A stretch of 64,000 bases of DNA from Isoetes taiwanensis (taxonomy: Eukaryota; Streptophyta; Lycopodiopsida; Isoetales; Isoetaceae): NCBI GenBank assembly GCA_021234155.1, contig JAJEKV010000276.1:250001-314000 (forward strand), given 5' to 3'. A program made the translations under genes and the position numbers. The notes under the pieces were generated by a model, which was not told the origin of the DNA, made no database searches, and worked only from the letters and a program-made list of their open reading frames with translations. Of this stretch, positions 47,701 to 58,046 are shown piece by piece. Numbering within the stretch: position 1 is the stretch's first letter; the number at the start of each line of letters is the position of its first letter.

Positions 47701-50554
47701 TGCACATGCGAACCGGAGGACTGTCGAGGGGGAGGGTCTAGTGTGGTGGACTATGTGCTTGTAGTTAGCAAGATATGCATCTCATCGGTCGTTCCAGGGT
47801 GAGGGGCGGTCCGGGATGAGGAGGAGGTGGACTCGAGATCACCTCCCACTTTATTTGGACCTGGTTTGGCGAGCGCGGGAACCCCCCACTATGCTAGCCC
47901 CTCGCCGTCCTCGGTTGAGACTTCGATTATGGCGAGTGAGAGGACTTCTGTAAGATGCTCATGGGCGCCCTCCGGTAATTAGTGCGGACCTCACACTAGA
48001 AGCGTGAGCCGAGATACCCAGTGACCCGCTATTGCGGAATCACCGGCGGACATAATGCTTTGCGGAATTAGCGTCGCCGCTTCGGGGGTCGCAACATTCC
48101 AGCGTAACCCGATGGTTTGATCACCGGTTGTAAAACATAGCGGCGGCTTCAAATCACATTCTAAATCCGGTGCCAGCTTGCGAGGCCACCACCGCGATGC
48201 AGCGCCCATCCCGGAAGGACACAAAGCGGCGGTACCTTGCTAACTTTATCGGGGAGATGTTAGGACTGCTGGACACTCATCCTCGAACCTTTTGGCCAGA
48301 GTGAGCGAAGGCGGCCCAGCCCTACGGGGGACATCACACGGGCGGTGGGAGCAGTGCTTGCGGCGGCTCTATGACCCGCCCGGGGCAGCGTCACGCCCAT
48401 ACCCCCGCAGGATGGCCCCCCATTGGTTCGTGGGCGAGGATGTTGAGGAGGGCACACAGCGGCTAGCTAATGGGAAGGCGGTGACCTCGATGGTATCTTG
48501 AGGCGAGGAGTTACTCAAGTGGGCGGGCGCCCGCTTGTCTTGGGTCCTCACTACCACATTCAACAGAGCATTGCGGGGAGGGTTTCCCAGACAATGGACC
48601 CTAGCGGGGGTTGTTCCCATTCACAAAGGCGGGCGACCCACCTTGTCCGGCCAATTACACGGACGATCATGGTCCGATTCGGTATTTGCCAAGCTGTTGG
48701 TGGCATTCTCGGCGGCAGTTGACCCGGCGTGGATGTCGCGAAGCCCTCACACAGGGGCTTCGACCCGCCACTCAACGATTGACCATATCTTTCTGGCTGG
48801 CTTTGATTGAAGACAGTAGGAATCATCTTGGACTTGTATTGCCGCTTTGTGGACCGCCCAAAGGCTTTTTGATCTGATCCCAGGGGAAAAGGCGTGGGCT
48901 AGACTCCATCAAGCTGGGGCTCCGCTGCCAATGCGAGGGAATGCCATATACGGGTTGTATGAGAGTTGTTTTGGCGGGGATCGCGGCCAGCCGGGCCAAG
49001 CATTCACCGATGTAGTATCGTGGTCCCGGCGGTTGCCCCCTCTCGCCAACACTTTTTGGCCTCTACATTTTAGTTAGAGCCATTGCTTCGAGCATGGGGA
49101 TGGCATACGGCTTTTGCACCCGGTGTCATCCGCCCGCTCATCTATGGGCGATGTTGACGATGGCGCCCCACACCCGGAAGCTATGTCTCACTGGATGCCC
49201 TAGACACATTTTGTCGAGTCAGGACATGCATGGCGATCAAGACGCCAGACCGGTGTTTCTCATATCCTCTTCACGTCACCCCATGCCTCTCGCACTCACA
49301 TATCGGGGGCGGCCTATGGGCGTCATGCCCACCTACAAGTACCTAGGGGGTGGAGTTCCCCTCCTCGCTCTGGCTGGGAGGCGTCTATCCGCTGGTGTGT
49401 GTGCCAGGCGCTTTATGCCATTTGCGAACAGCACGTCACCCGAGGCGAGCTATATGATTGGGGCCATCAGTCACATCTTGTTCGCGACCGGGTCGAGCTG
49501 TCCTTTCATGCGGGGTCGAGTTTGGGGCCGGCCGGCCTCTTTGGCGACACGGAATGACTTGGAGGCTTGAGTGCGAGAAGGCATTTTTAACCTTAGGGCA
49601 CTTGGGGTGAAACCTTCCCCCTATCATCGATAGCTGCGGAAGCTGGATTCTTACGCTTCGTGGCAGCCCTTGATAGACACATCGTCTATTTTTAAAGTGG
49701 TTACTATGGGTGATGCTGGGCTCCTTTTGCTGGCTACTCGCGGGCCATGAGTCCGCTTGGCGGCTTAAACTGTTGGAGGGGTAAGAGAGATCGGTGGTCC
49801 GCCAGATGGAACGCGTGCGATAGCCTGGGGATCGCGTCTGGCGCAAGCGTCGATCGTCGGCGACTGCGGGGAGTACCCTAGATGCTTGTTTCCTTGGCAA
49901 ACTCACGGGACCCCATTGCTCTAGAGCGGTCAAAATGGCCCATTACAAGGAGCACATCAACCCCGTGTTAGCGGGGCCACACTCCTGGCGTTCCCGGTTC
50001 GCCCGCCAAAAAGCGCGGACTCATTGCCTCCATTCGCACAGGTGCCCACCATCGCCGCGATCGAGGCGGGCGGTGGATGGGGGAGCCCGCCGGGACGAGC
50101 TCGTCCGTCTTTGCATCCAAGCGGGTGCCATTGAGGATGAGTCTCACACTTTCGAGTTGCCGGTGTTGACCGGATCCGGGCCGACACGCCCCTTAATGCG
50201 GCACGGGGCGTGCCCTTGCATTTTTCGATGAACACACCGTCGACGCGTGCCACGGGGTCATACATCGGGAAGAGTCTTTGGACTCGCGAGGTCACATTTG
50301 CCTTTGGGTTTGTCCGTGACTAGGCACTACTGAGGGGTGGTGCATGGCAGTATATATTGGGATGTTTACGCATTTTATATGATTAGCGGTTTGTCGGCGA
50401 GGTTTGATTGTCGCCCGCGGTTTTCCCTCGAAAACCCGCCGGGGGGGTTTTTAATCGGGGCAAGAATCCAAAACTTCGCGTTTTAATATTGGGTCCCATA
50501 GGCCGATTGGTCTCCGTGGATGATAAAAGTACCTTCCTTCCTTCCTTCCTTCCT
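44800..50554 (+). mobile_element. LINE copy C, nearly full-length, GC-rich, frame-damaged
   Basis: A pyrimidine-rich 5' leader with ctctctctaggg repeats (44800-44960) precedes a basic, proline-rich ORF1-like region starting about 45408. Endonuclease follows: WNCRGFPWRKGA (47060), LIFLMETWEHL (47128), LLGDFNA (47483), SSVVDYVL (47738). Reverse transcriptase follows: GVVPIHKGG (48609), SVFAKLL (48680), KAFDLIPGEKAW (48861, motif A), TYKYLGGG (49331). The C-terminal part starts HYKEHINPVL (49938). Multiple frameshifts and a ruined YADD region (about 49140) make it non-autonomous. The 3' UTR ends in a conserved stem-loop and (CCTT)n. GC content is much higher than in the surroundings. Family members A and B are in the same window. 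Confidence 0.85.
50496..50554 (+). other. conserved LINE 3' stem-loop and (CCTT)n tail
   Basis: AGGCC (50500-50504) pairs with GGTCT (50509-50513) across a 4-base loop, followed by CCGTGGATGATAAAA and four to five CCTT units. The same layout ends LINE copy A (minus strand, 6244-6277) and a short fragment at 56928-56983, where the stem is AGGCC/GGCCT. Confidence 0.75.
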
Positions 50555-50601
50555 AAGGTCCCTAATGGGCCAGAAAAAACCTTTCAACAACATAAACCAT
50601 C

Positions 50602-50969
50602 ACCACAAGCACATCTTAAAAATCCCCCATAAAATCTGCTTTCCTTTCGGTGCATATTCACATAAGGAGTGGTGCAAGGGAGCGAGAGCCACCCTTCTCT
50701 AATATACGAAACATGTATCAAATTATACCATTAAGTACATTTGTTTCAAACCCTTATCATATTAATTATGTTATACAATATACTTCAACCTCTAGAGGTA
50801 CACCCCACAAATGACGATCAATATCTAGGGCACAAAATGCGACATAACTTGTGAATATGACCATCCAACAGCCAAACAACTCTAAATGCCTGAGAGCACC
50901 CATCGTGTGTGAATATGCACCCGAATGAAAGGAGGTTTTAGGGGGGATTTAATTAAATGTGCTTGTGGT
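50602..50969. mobile_element. inverted-repeat (MITE-like) element, family copy ii
   Basis: Left terminus ACCACAAGCACATCTTAAAA and right terminus TTTAATTAAATGTGCTTGTGGT are inverted copies. The similarity continues through the ATCCCCC and GGTGCATATTCACA blocks on both sides, giving arms of about 75 bp. The middle has the aagtacatttgtttcaaac phrase shared with copy iii. No coding capacity. Confidence 0.75.
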
Positions 50970-51104
50970 AATATATAAAGTAGGCCATCTTACTATACCT
51001 TTGGTACTATACTATTTTGATGGGATATCATCTAGTATCTTTAGTAAGATGTGCCCCTTTTGTTGACCTATTGGCATGCCATTTTGGAACATGACATCTT
51101 CGTG
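50970..51104. repeat. duplicated flank shared with 54751-54895
   Basis: The sequence from aaagtaggccatcttac to tgagatg is repeated downstream of element copy iii. So a block of element plus flank is present twice, in direct orientation, around the P450 pseudogene. Confidence 0.75.
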
Positions 51105-51541
51105 AGATGTAAAAACATATATAAAGACAAAAGTGTTCATGCATGGGCAAATAACTCTTTTGAAGAATATTTGGTGGAGATGCAAAGGCATTAGATGGCA
51201 TGATTGGGTTAAGAAAATAATATATAGCAAAATATTTGAATACATGTAACCATTTATATCATATGATAGTGTACAAAGACAAGAATGTTCATGGCATGGA
51301 CAAATAGCTACAGCCTTTAGAGAAATACTTGGCAGAGATGTTAAAGCTTGATTAGTTTTTTTTTATACTGAAGATTGTAGGCAGCAATGAAGTATGGCAA
51401 TCATAATTTAATATTGGTACTTCTTTATTTCAAGAAACATACTCAACTCAAAATATGTGGTCTTGAAAGGCCACATGTCTAATCAAAGATGAGTCTATAT
51501 AAAGCCAATGCTTGAACAAAATAAAAATAACAAAAGGAAAC
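51105..51541 (+). pseudogene. duplicated P450 promoter region
   Basis: Runs parallel to 59185-59609 upstream of the intact P450, with shared blocks such as ggtggagatg, atacatgta and caaatagctacaa, and the same TATATAAAG box at 51496-51504 (59565-59573 in the intact gene). Confidence 0.85.
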
Positions 51542-51626
51542 ATGCTAGCTTTCACATTGTTATGAAGGGATGGATCTCGACGTGAGTCATTAGTTTTGTC
51601 TTGTCCCAATTCTTTTTTATGATTGG

Positions 51627-54168
51627 TGTGACGAGCCTGCCAAGTTGACCCGCCAGGCAACTCGGGATCTTGTCAAAACTTGCACATTCTAGCTTGTTAA
51701 TGATGGTGAAGAATTGAATCTTCCTTTTGCACAAGCGAAACTTAAACCATTATTAGAAATCCATCCTCACTGAGATACAATATAATTACCACTGTCCATC
51801 AAGAATACAAATTCAAAGGATGTACTATCCACAATACTCTCAATATATATATACATAAATACTGATGAGCAAGCTAAACAAAAGCTTTTTAACTCCAGAT
51901 CACAACCATGATCCTCAACTACATTCTTTGCCATCCGGCAAGAACCAACGCCTTGCTTGTTCACTGCACATGCACTCATTGGGGTTAGTCCTGGTGACTA
52001 AGTGGGGATCCCTGGCTGCCTCTGCATGCATGGAAATACTCTAGAATCTTGGATACAAAGACATAAGCACAAGCAAACAACATTCTAGGTGAGTACAGTA
52101 CTAGACAATGACAACATAATTCAAGGAAATACCAAACTCTGAGCGACAAAAGCAAAGAACATAGCCAAAATAACAAAACATCATAAACATAGCTCGGGAC
52201 AATGGGAAGCTTCGGCCGACCTACATGCAGGCCATTAGCGAGAGAAATGCCCAAATTACTCACATTCCAGGAGCCCGGATTGGCGAGTTGGTGGGGTGAA
52301 CCCATTATCGCGATACCCTTCCCGACCCATGTCCGTATTTGGAGGACCTCTTACCATGGAGTCACAGAGTTGACGTATAACCTCACCGGAAGCTACGCCT
52401 GCGGGAGGAGGCCACGCCCGTGTCCGCGAGCATAGATACAAAGAACACAGATGACATGAGAATGCGGAACTACCTGGGCCACCGAACCTGGAAGTTCGAC
52501 CCCGGAGGATCCAATAGACATCAAGTTACCAAAACAACATGCAAAGACCATGAGATGTGATGTGATGTTCATTAGAATATTTACTAAACACAGGTGCCTA
52601 GATCATACTCTGCCGCTTGCTGAGGTTGCCCATATATGTTGAAGTAGCTTATCCAATGCTCCATGTTTACCTTCATGTAATTCCCTTGCCAAAGTTACTC
52701 ATACATCCTAAACCATGTTGAAGTAGCAACTCAACGATGAAGACCTTGATAACAATCCAACCATCGATGCTGAACCCTGCCCTTTTGGCAGCAGATCTAT
52801 GACCTTACCAACATATCAAGAGTGCTATGGTCACAATACAAACGTGTTGAGGAAGTCACAAGCATCGTTGTCATATTGATGTGAATCCAACACCTATGTA
52901 CTTCATCGGTTACGCCAACACTGCTCCATGCCATAGCCATTCTCAAAAGCCCCCATAAGCTTCCGATAACTTTCTTGGCCAAAATATTCAATCCCAGAGC
53001 ATGCCTTACCTTCAAAGTTCCATCTCAATAGCTATAATTCAATCATGAGCTATGGTTTTAATACATTTTATTATAAACCTACTTTCCATAACCAACGAAA
53101 AATCTCAAAACCCAGCACTTTCACTTAAGAATCAATGTAACATGATGATCGCAACTGCATGTAATCCTTGCCACATTATCCTGAACCATAGCTCCATCTG
53201 TAGGAGCCAAAACAACACAGATGGCACAATTCTTGAGCTTCATGCTCAACTCACCGATTAGCTACCCAGATGCTCACATTCTCCTTTACTTCTATCAAGG
53301 AGGATCTACTTAAGAGCCATCTCATAGGTCAATCTGTCAGGTTCTTTACCATTTTAAAGTTATCAACCTTTATATGTCATACTAATTCAATTAGATTACA
53401 ATCATTCAAAGTAATAGATTTCCTTACTGTTACTATTCTTGTGACTATTCTGAGCAATCTGTGGCAGTCTTCACTGGTTCCATCTATATACAAGGAAACT
53501 GAGCCCCATCCAAAAGGTTTATTTCTTAATTAACTCTTTAGAATAGCAACAAATGCTAAACCAAAGCAACATAGAGAAAAGTAAATACATATAAACAACA
53601 GAAAATGAAACACGACTGGTTAGTTCTAAACTTGTAGATATCCAGCAATGAAGATTCAAGACATGCCAAATCTGTTGATTCAAGCCCACATTTGCACTTC
53701 CCAAGCATTTTCAGATCTTCTTGCCTCTGAATCAGCCCTTCTAGATATGTTTCTACTCACTTATCTTCCGTAGCCTTATGAGCCTCCAACAAATTCATAA
53801 ATATTCACATGCAAAAATCATGTACAGACTAATCATGGTAACTCATAGCATCTCAATTGATCAATAGCAAAACCCCACCTGAGAATTTCTTTGCATATAG
53901 ACCTCTGGACCCCTTGCAATTGATTGCGCCTCCAAAGATCGTCTTCTAACTCCAAAAATCAAACTGAAAAGGATCTCGGGTTGCCGAGATATGATGCTTC
54001 AAAGGTCGGGCTCCAAAACTGCCCAGAATTGCTCCCTGCCTTCATGCTCTGCAACAATCCTTTTGCCAAACAGACAAAACCCTGAACTCATGCTGGATAC
54101 ATGTTATAGGTATGTACATACGTACATAAGTACATATACTGGCCCATCAAGTGCCCAGGTCTGTTACA
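51627..54168. mobile_element. LTR-type insertion in the P450 pseudogene
   Basis: Flanked by identical 5-bp ATTGG (51622-51626 and 54169-54173), with TGTGAC at one end and GTTACA at the other, so it has TG...CA ends with a short inverted repeat. Comparison with the intact P450 shows the site is otherwise continuous. No gag-pol is visible and I could not find paired LTRs, so it is a solo LTR or a non-autonomous element. It contains the dispersed repeat also seen at 41.7 kb. Confidence 0.75.
52275..52500 (-). repeat. dispersed repeat, copy 2
   Basis: Inside the LTR-type insertion; shares ordered blocks with 41745-41955 (cttaccatggagtcacag and ggccaccgaacctg). The parts between blocks are more CpG-rich here than in copy 1. 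Confidence 0.6.
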
Positions 54169-54369
54169 ATTGGAAAAATCACGCAAAAGAGACATTTAAT
54201 TCTGACATTATAGGACAAGAAATTGAGATCCCACTTTCTCAATTTTTGTTTGGACATGCAGCTAAATTTTCAAAGCTAAGGGCCACGGCTTCCACCGCTG
54301 ACATGTCAGAAATATTGAATAATATTATACCATGTCTGCTTCCATTTCATCACACTTTTCTACAACATA

Positions 54370-54750
54370 AACCATGACCATGTTTTTAGGAAAAATATTA
54401 AATTATATTTTTCCTAAAAACATCTTAGTTTGGGTGTATATCCACATGAGGAGTGATGTAAGGCAGCGAAAGCCTCCCTCCACTCTAATTGTGCAATACA
54501 TGTATCCAATTACACCATTAAGTACATTTGTTTCAAACCTTGTAATATTGTATTTATTACGGTATACAATAGACCTCAACTTCTAGAGGTATACCCCACA
54601 AACGAGGATCACTATCTACATCTCAAAATGAGGTATAACTTGTGAATATGCCCATCCAACAGCTCTTGATGCCTAAAGACATCCTTTGTGTGAATATGCT
54701 CTCAAACAAAAGGCGGTTGTAGGGGGGATTTAATTAGATGTGCTTGGGGA
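54370..54750. mobile_element. inverted-repeat (MITE-like) element, family copy iii
   Basis: Carries TTTGGGTGTATATCCACATG at the left and TGTGTGAATATGCTC at the right, plus the same interior as copy ii. Near its left end is an extra perfect hairpin built from TTTTTAGGAAAAATA and its inverse (about 54383-54420). It truncates the P450 pseudogene on its left side. Confidence 0.7.
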
Positions 54751-55084
54751 ATAACACATAAAGTAGGTCACCTTACTATATGTTTGGTACTATACTATTA
54801 TGAGGGGATATCATCCAACACCTTCAATAAGACGTGTCCTTTTTGCTGAGCTATTGGGCATGCCATTCTGGATATGACATCTTCTGTGAGATGCGAAAAA
54901 ATGGCTTTCTTTAAGAAACTACTCAAGCCTTCTCAGAATTGTCCCATCCAGATAGATGCCAGTGAAGACTTGGTCATATATATGTGGACGTGGTAAAAAT
55001 CCATTTGACCGAGGTCATGCTATACATATATTCATAAATGCTTCAGAAATTCCTTGAGATGCCACAGTGCCAAGGCAAATGGTT
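54751..55084. other. duplicated flank and spacer
   Basis: 54751-54895 repeats 50970-51104. The rest has no gene. Near 55056-55075 lies the phrase gatgccacagtgccaag, a paralogous empty site of the MITE at 58.2 kb. Confidence 0.6.
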
Positions 55085-55332
55085 AAGGAAAGAGGAAGAA
55101 AGTGAAAGGGATGATGACTTTTCAATGTTCATGCTATATCTTGGCCGTGGAAGGCGCCACGTAAAGGAAAGAGGAAGAAAGTGAAAGGGATGATGACTTT
55201 CCAATGTTCATACTATGGCTGTGGAAGGCGCCACATAAAGGAAAGAGAAATAAAGGAAAGAGAAAGAAAGTGAAAGGGATGATGACTTTTCAATGTTCAT
55301 GCTACATCCTGGCCGTGGAAGACGCCATGTAT
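55085..55332. repeat. tandem repeat, three units of about 75-90 bp
   Basis: The unit aaggaaagaggaagaaagtg, followed by a gatgatgactttycaatgttcat phrase and gtggaaggcgccac, starts at 55085, 55164 and about 55238-55253. Confidence 0.85.
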
Positions 55333-55574
55333 GGATCAAGGACGACTGAGATGCAGTGTTAGTAGGACGTCAATTTTGTATGACAAACTTGGGCCCATCT
55401 AGACCATCAGTTGAGCTGAGGTGGACGATCCTACGGTCTACATTGATCTTGATCTTGATCGTCTATCAGTGAGATTCACCACGTGGCATGATCTCAGCCC
55501 TCTGTGGCAAATAAGAGGGTAATTAATTGCTTGGCAATGTATGATTGATAGAAAGAGCTTTAATTTTTTTTTGT

Positions 55575-55650
55575 TATGTGGGGGATTCGAACCTTGTTCT
55601 ATGCTCCCCAAGCCCCCAATTCTTATCACCAAACAAAGCATTGATTTGTT
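55575..55650 (-). mobile_element. possible tRNA-derived SINE head
   Basis: The minus strand has a perfect B box GGTTCGAATCC (55593-55583) and a loose A-box-like TTTGGTGATAAG about 40 bp upstream, then a short A run after the B box. There is no acceptor stem. A similar head (TAGCTAAGGGG and GGATTCAAGTC) lies on the plus strand at 57540-57585. Confidence 0.35.
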
Positions 55651-55696
55651 GAAATAATTGACAATTGAAATACAATTAGAAGTGAAATCTTATCAA

Positions 55697-55786
55697 TTCT
55701 TGAAAATTCTAGAATGTTGTACATGCATAAATATCCCACATGCATTTGTGCAGAAAAGAGGTCCCTTTTTTCAGTATATAAATAGG
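55697..55786 (+). promoter_or_regulatory. heat-shock-element plus TATA module, pointing right
   Basis: TTC 55697, GAA 55702, TTC 55707, GAA 55712 and imperfect TTG 55717 form a five-unit heat shock element. A canonical TATATAAATAGG lies 56 bp downstream (55775-55786). A transcript from here would start around 55815 and read into the foldback. The module between them (tacatgcataaatatccc, aaaagaggtccc) is present, inverted, at 57376-57471 and 57951-58046. Confidence 0.55.
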
Positions 55787-55832
55787 CCTTCGACATAAGG
55801 ATGGAGAATCCAGTTCAACGACAGTCTTAAGC

Positions 55833-56785
55833 CTTCTAGATGCTCATGGGTAAGCATCTCAATCTAAATTTTTGAAAATTTGTAAAGAATCAAAATAGAA
55901 TTTTTTAGAATGTTCTCATGCTCATGTGTAAGCACCTCTTTTGAAAAATAGAAAATTTTAAAAATAGAAGCTTTTTTCTAGAAATGTTGCAAAAAATCAA
56001 AATAAAATGTTTTAGAATGTTCTAGACTGTTCTACATGCTCATAGATAAGCACCTCATTCTAAAAATAAAATGCTTTTTTAATTGGGGTATGCTAAAATG
56101 ATGTAAAAGCTTCCAGATAATTGTGAAAAGTTCTATAATGGTCTAGATAATTATAGAACATTCTAGAGAGTCGTGGGTAAGCACCTCAATCTAAAAATAG
56201 AAAGCTTTTTTAAAAATTTTCAAAGAGCCATGATGGAATATTCTAAATTGTTTCAGAATAAAAGTGTAGAACATAAATCAGGCAAGGAGAATGTCCTAAA
56301 ACATTGCACCACGCTGGACTTGCGTTTTAAGAACACGCATCGTAGGACTTGTGCCTTAAGAACACGCACCGTAGGACGTCTTATAGTGTGTGTTCTTAAG
56401 GCGCAAGTCCAGGGTGGTGCAATGCTTTAGGACATCCTCCTTGCCTAATTTATGTTTTACACTTTTATTCTGAAATATTTTAGGACATCATCATGGCCCT
56501 TTGCAAAATTTCAAAAAATCTTTCTATTTTTAGACTGAGCTACTTACCCACAACTGTCTAGAATATTATAGAACTATCTAGAGCATTAGAGAACTTTCCA
56601 AAACTATCTAGAACCTTTTACATCATTCTAGAAAATTCAGTAAAAAAACGACTTCTATTTTTTGAAGGAGGTGCTTATTCATGAGCATGTAGAATAATCT
56701 AAAACATTCCATTTTAGTTTTCTTACAATATTTCGAAAAATATTTCTGTGTTTAGATTGAGGTACTTACCCATCAGCGTCTAGAA
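55833..56785. repeat. large foldback (inverted repeat), arms about 400-500 bp
   Basis: The left arm (about 55833-56369) and right arm (about 56386-56785) are complementary over most of their length. Matching modules are ttagattgaggtgcttaccc...gagcatctaga in both orientations, gatgtaaaagsttcyagat, ggccatgatg, and ttcagaataaaagtgta. The apex is a 25-bp stem (56345-56369 with 56386-56410, two mismatches) around a 16-base loop. The left arm has about one extra module. No protein is encoded. It could be a foldback transposon or a hairpin-RNA locus. Confidence 0.8.
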
Positions 56786-56819
56786 CATCTTAAACCATTT
56801 TATTTAAAAAGAATATATG

Positions 56820-56985
56820 CTTTCAGATTGAGGTATTTAGTAGGGTTCTACTGTACAGTTACATTATTTGTTTTCGGTGTTGGGGTTTTTGGCTTTTTTT
56901 GCCTGTTCTCTGCATGTACCGTCTCATAGGCCTCTGGCCTCCGTGGACGTTAAAATAAACTTCCTTCCTTCCTTCCTTCCTTCCA
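56820..56985 (+). mobile_element. short LINE 3'-end fragment with (TTCC)n tail
   Basis: The end has the AGGCC-TCT-GGCCT stem (56928-56940), CCGTGGACGTTAAAATAAAC, and five to six TTCC units (56961-56983), matching the 3' ends of LINE copies A and C. Only about 150 bp is present, so it is a strongly 5'-truncated LINE or a SINE that borrowed a LINE tail. Confidence 0.6.
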
Positions 56986-57375
56986 AAGCTCATGAAGATT
57001 TTTTTAGATTTTCATAGGTTGACTTATATTTTATAAGATTTCCTTAGGTTTTATGAGATTCCCTTACTTTCTAGAATGTTTAGAACACTTTAAAACTCTA
57101 GAATTAGGTTTCTTTAGATTTATATTGATTCCTTATGTTTTATGAGATTGCCTTAGATTTCGTAAAATTCCCTTACTTTCTACAACTTTTTAAAAGATTT
57201 TACAACTTTTTGCATTATTCCAGAAGTTTTTACAACTTTTTAGAAGATTTTACAACTAAGATTCATGAACTTTCTAGAACATTCTACAATTATTTGGAAC
57301 ATCCTAGAACTTTATAGAGCATTCTAGAACTTTCTAGCCAAAAACCACAATGCCTATCCTCATCTGGATAGCTTT

Positions 57376-57471
57376 CTTATATACTGAAAAAAGGAAACTC
57401 TTTTTTGCATCTGTGCATGTGGGATATATGTACATGCTCTAAGTTCTAGAACAATCCTGAACATTCTAGAA
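57376..57471 (-). promoter_or_regulatory. heat-shock-element plus TATA module, pointing left (copy 1)
   Basis: HSE units TTC 57444, GAA 57449, imperfect ATC 57454, GAA 57459, TTC 57464, GAA 57469. On the minus strand TATATAAG (57383-57376) follows about 60 bp downstream, the same layout as the plus-strand module at 55.7 kb. Confidence 0.5.
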
Positions 57472-57950
57472 CCATTAGGGTTTGAGATAACTTTAACAAG
57501 AAAAAAAGAAATATACATTTAAGAATGGAAATGGAGAGTTAGCTAAGGGGTTTTGTCGAGGGTGATAAGGTCAAGGATTCAAGTCTATTCTAGTACAAAA
57601 ATTTTGACTAAAAATTATGAGAATTCCTTGGGTTCTTTTAGATTTCGTAAGATACCTTTAGATGCTATCAAGATTCTTCTAGGATTTCTAGGGCTTCATG
57701 AAGGTTCTTTTAGATTTGCATAGATTCCCGTATGCTTTATGAGATTCCCTTAAGTTTCGTGAGATTCCTTTATTGTAAAATGTTCTAGAACCTTCTAGGA
57801 GGTTCTAGACCATTCTAGAACCTTCTTGGAGGCCCTAGAATGATGCTCGAACTTTTTAGAGGGCTCCTGAATTTTCCAGAACATTCCATAATAGCACTCT
57901 AGAACTTTCTAGCCAAGAACCAGAATGCCTATCCTCATCTCGGTAGCCTC

Positions 57951-58046
57951 CTTATATACTGGAAAAAGAGGCTTTTTTTTTGCATCTATACATGTGGGAT
58001 ATATGTGCATGCCCTAAATTCTAGAACAATCTTCAACATTCTAGAA
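57951..58046 (-). promoter_or_regulatory. heat-shock-element plus TATA module, pointing left (copy 2)
   Basis: Units at 58019 (TTC), 58024 (GAA), 58029 (ATC), 58034 (CAA), 58039 (TTC), 58044 (GAA), with TATATAAG at 57958-57951 on the minus strand. Two of six units are imperfect. Confidence 0.45.

Larger units (their letters stand above)
51542..54355 (+). pseudogene. cytochrome P450 pseudogene, exon 1 only, split by insertion
   Basis: The first part (51542-51626) matches the start of the intact P450 exon 1, but a 1-base deletion brings TGA after seven codons. The second part (54169-54355) continues exactly where the first breaks off and still encodes PLSQFLFGHAAKFSKLRA and LLPFHH in frame. 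Between them is a 2542-bp LTR-type insertion. The remainder of the gene (exons 2-4) is absent; homology stops at inverted-repeat element copy iii. It therefore cannot make a P450. Confidence 0.88.

Noticed and set aside
55085-55332. CRISPR-like array
   Set aside because: The repeats are contiguous tandem units with no unique spacers, in a plant-type genome.
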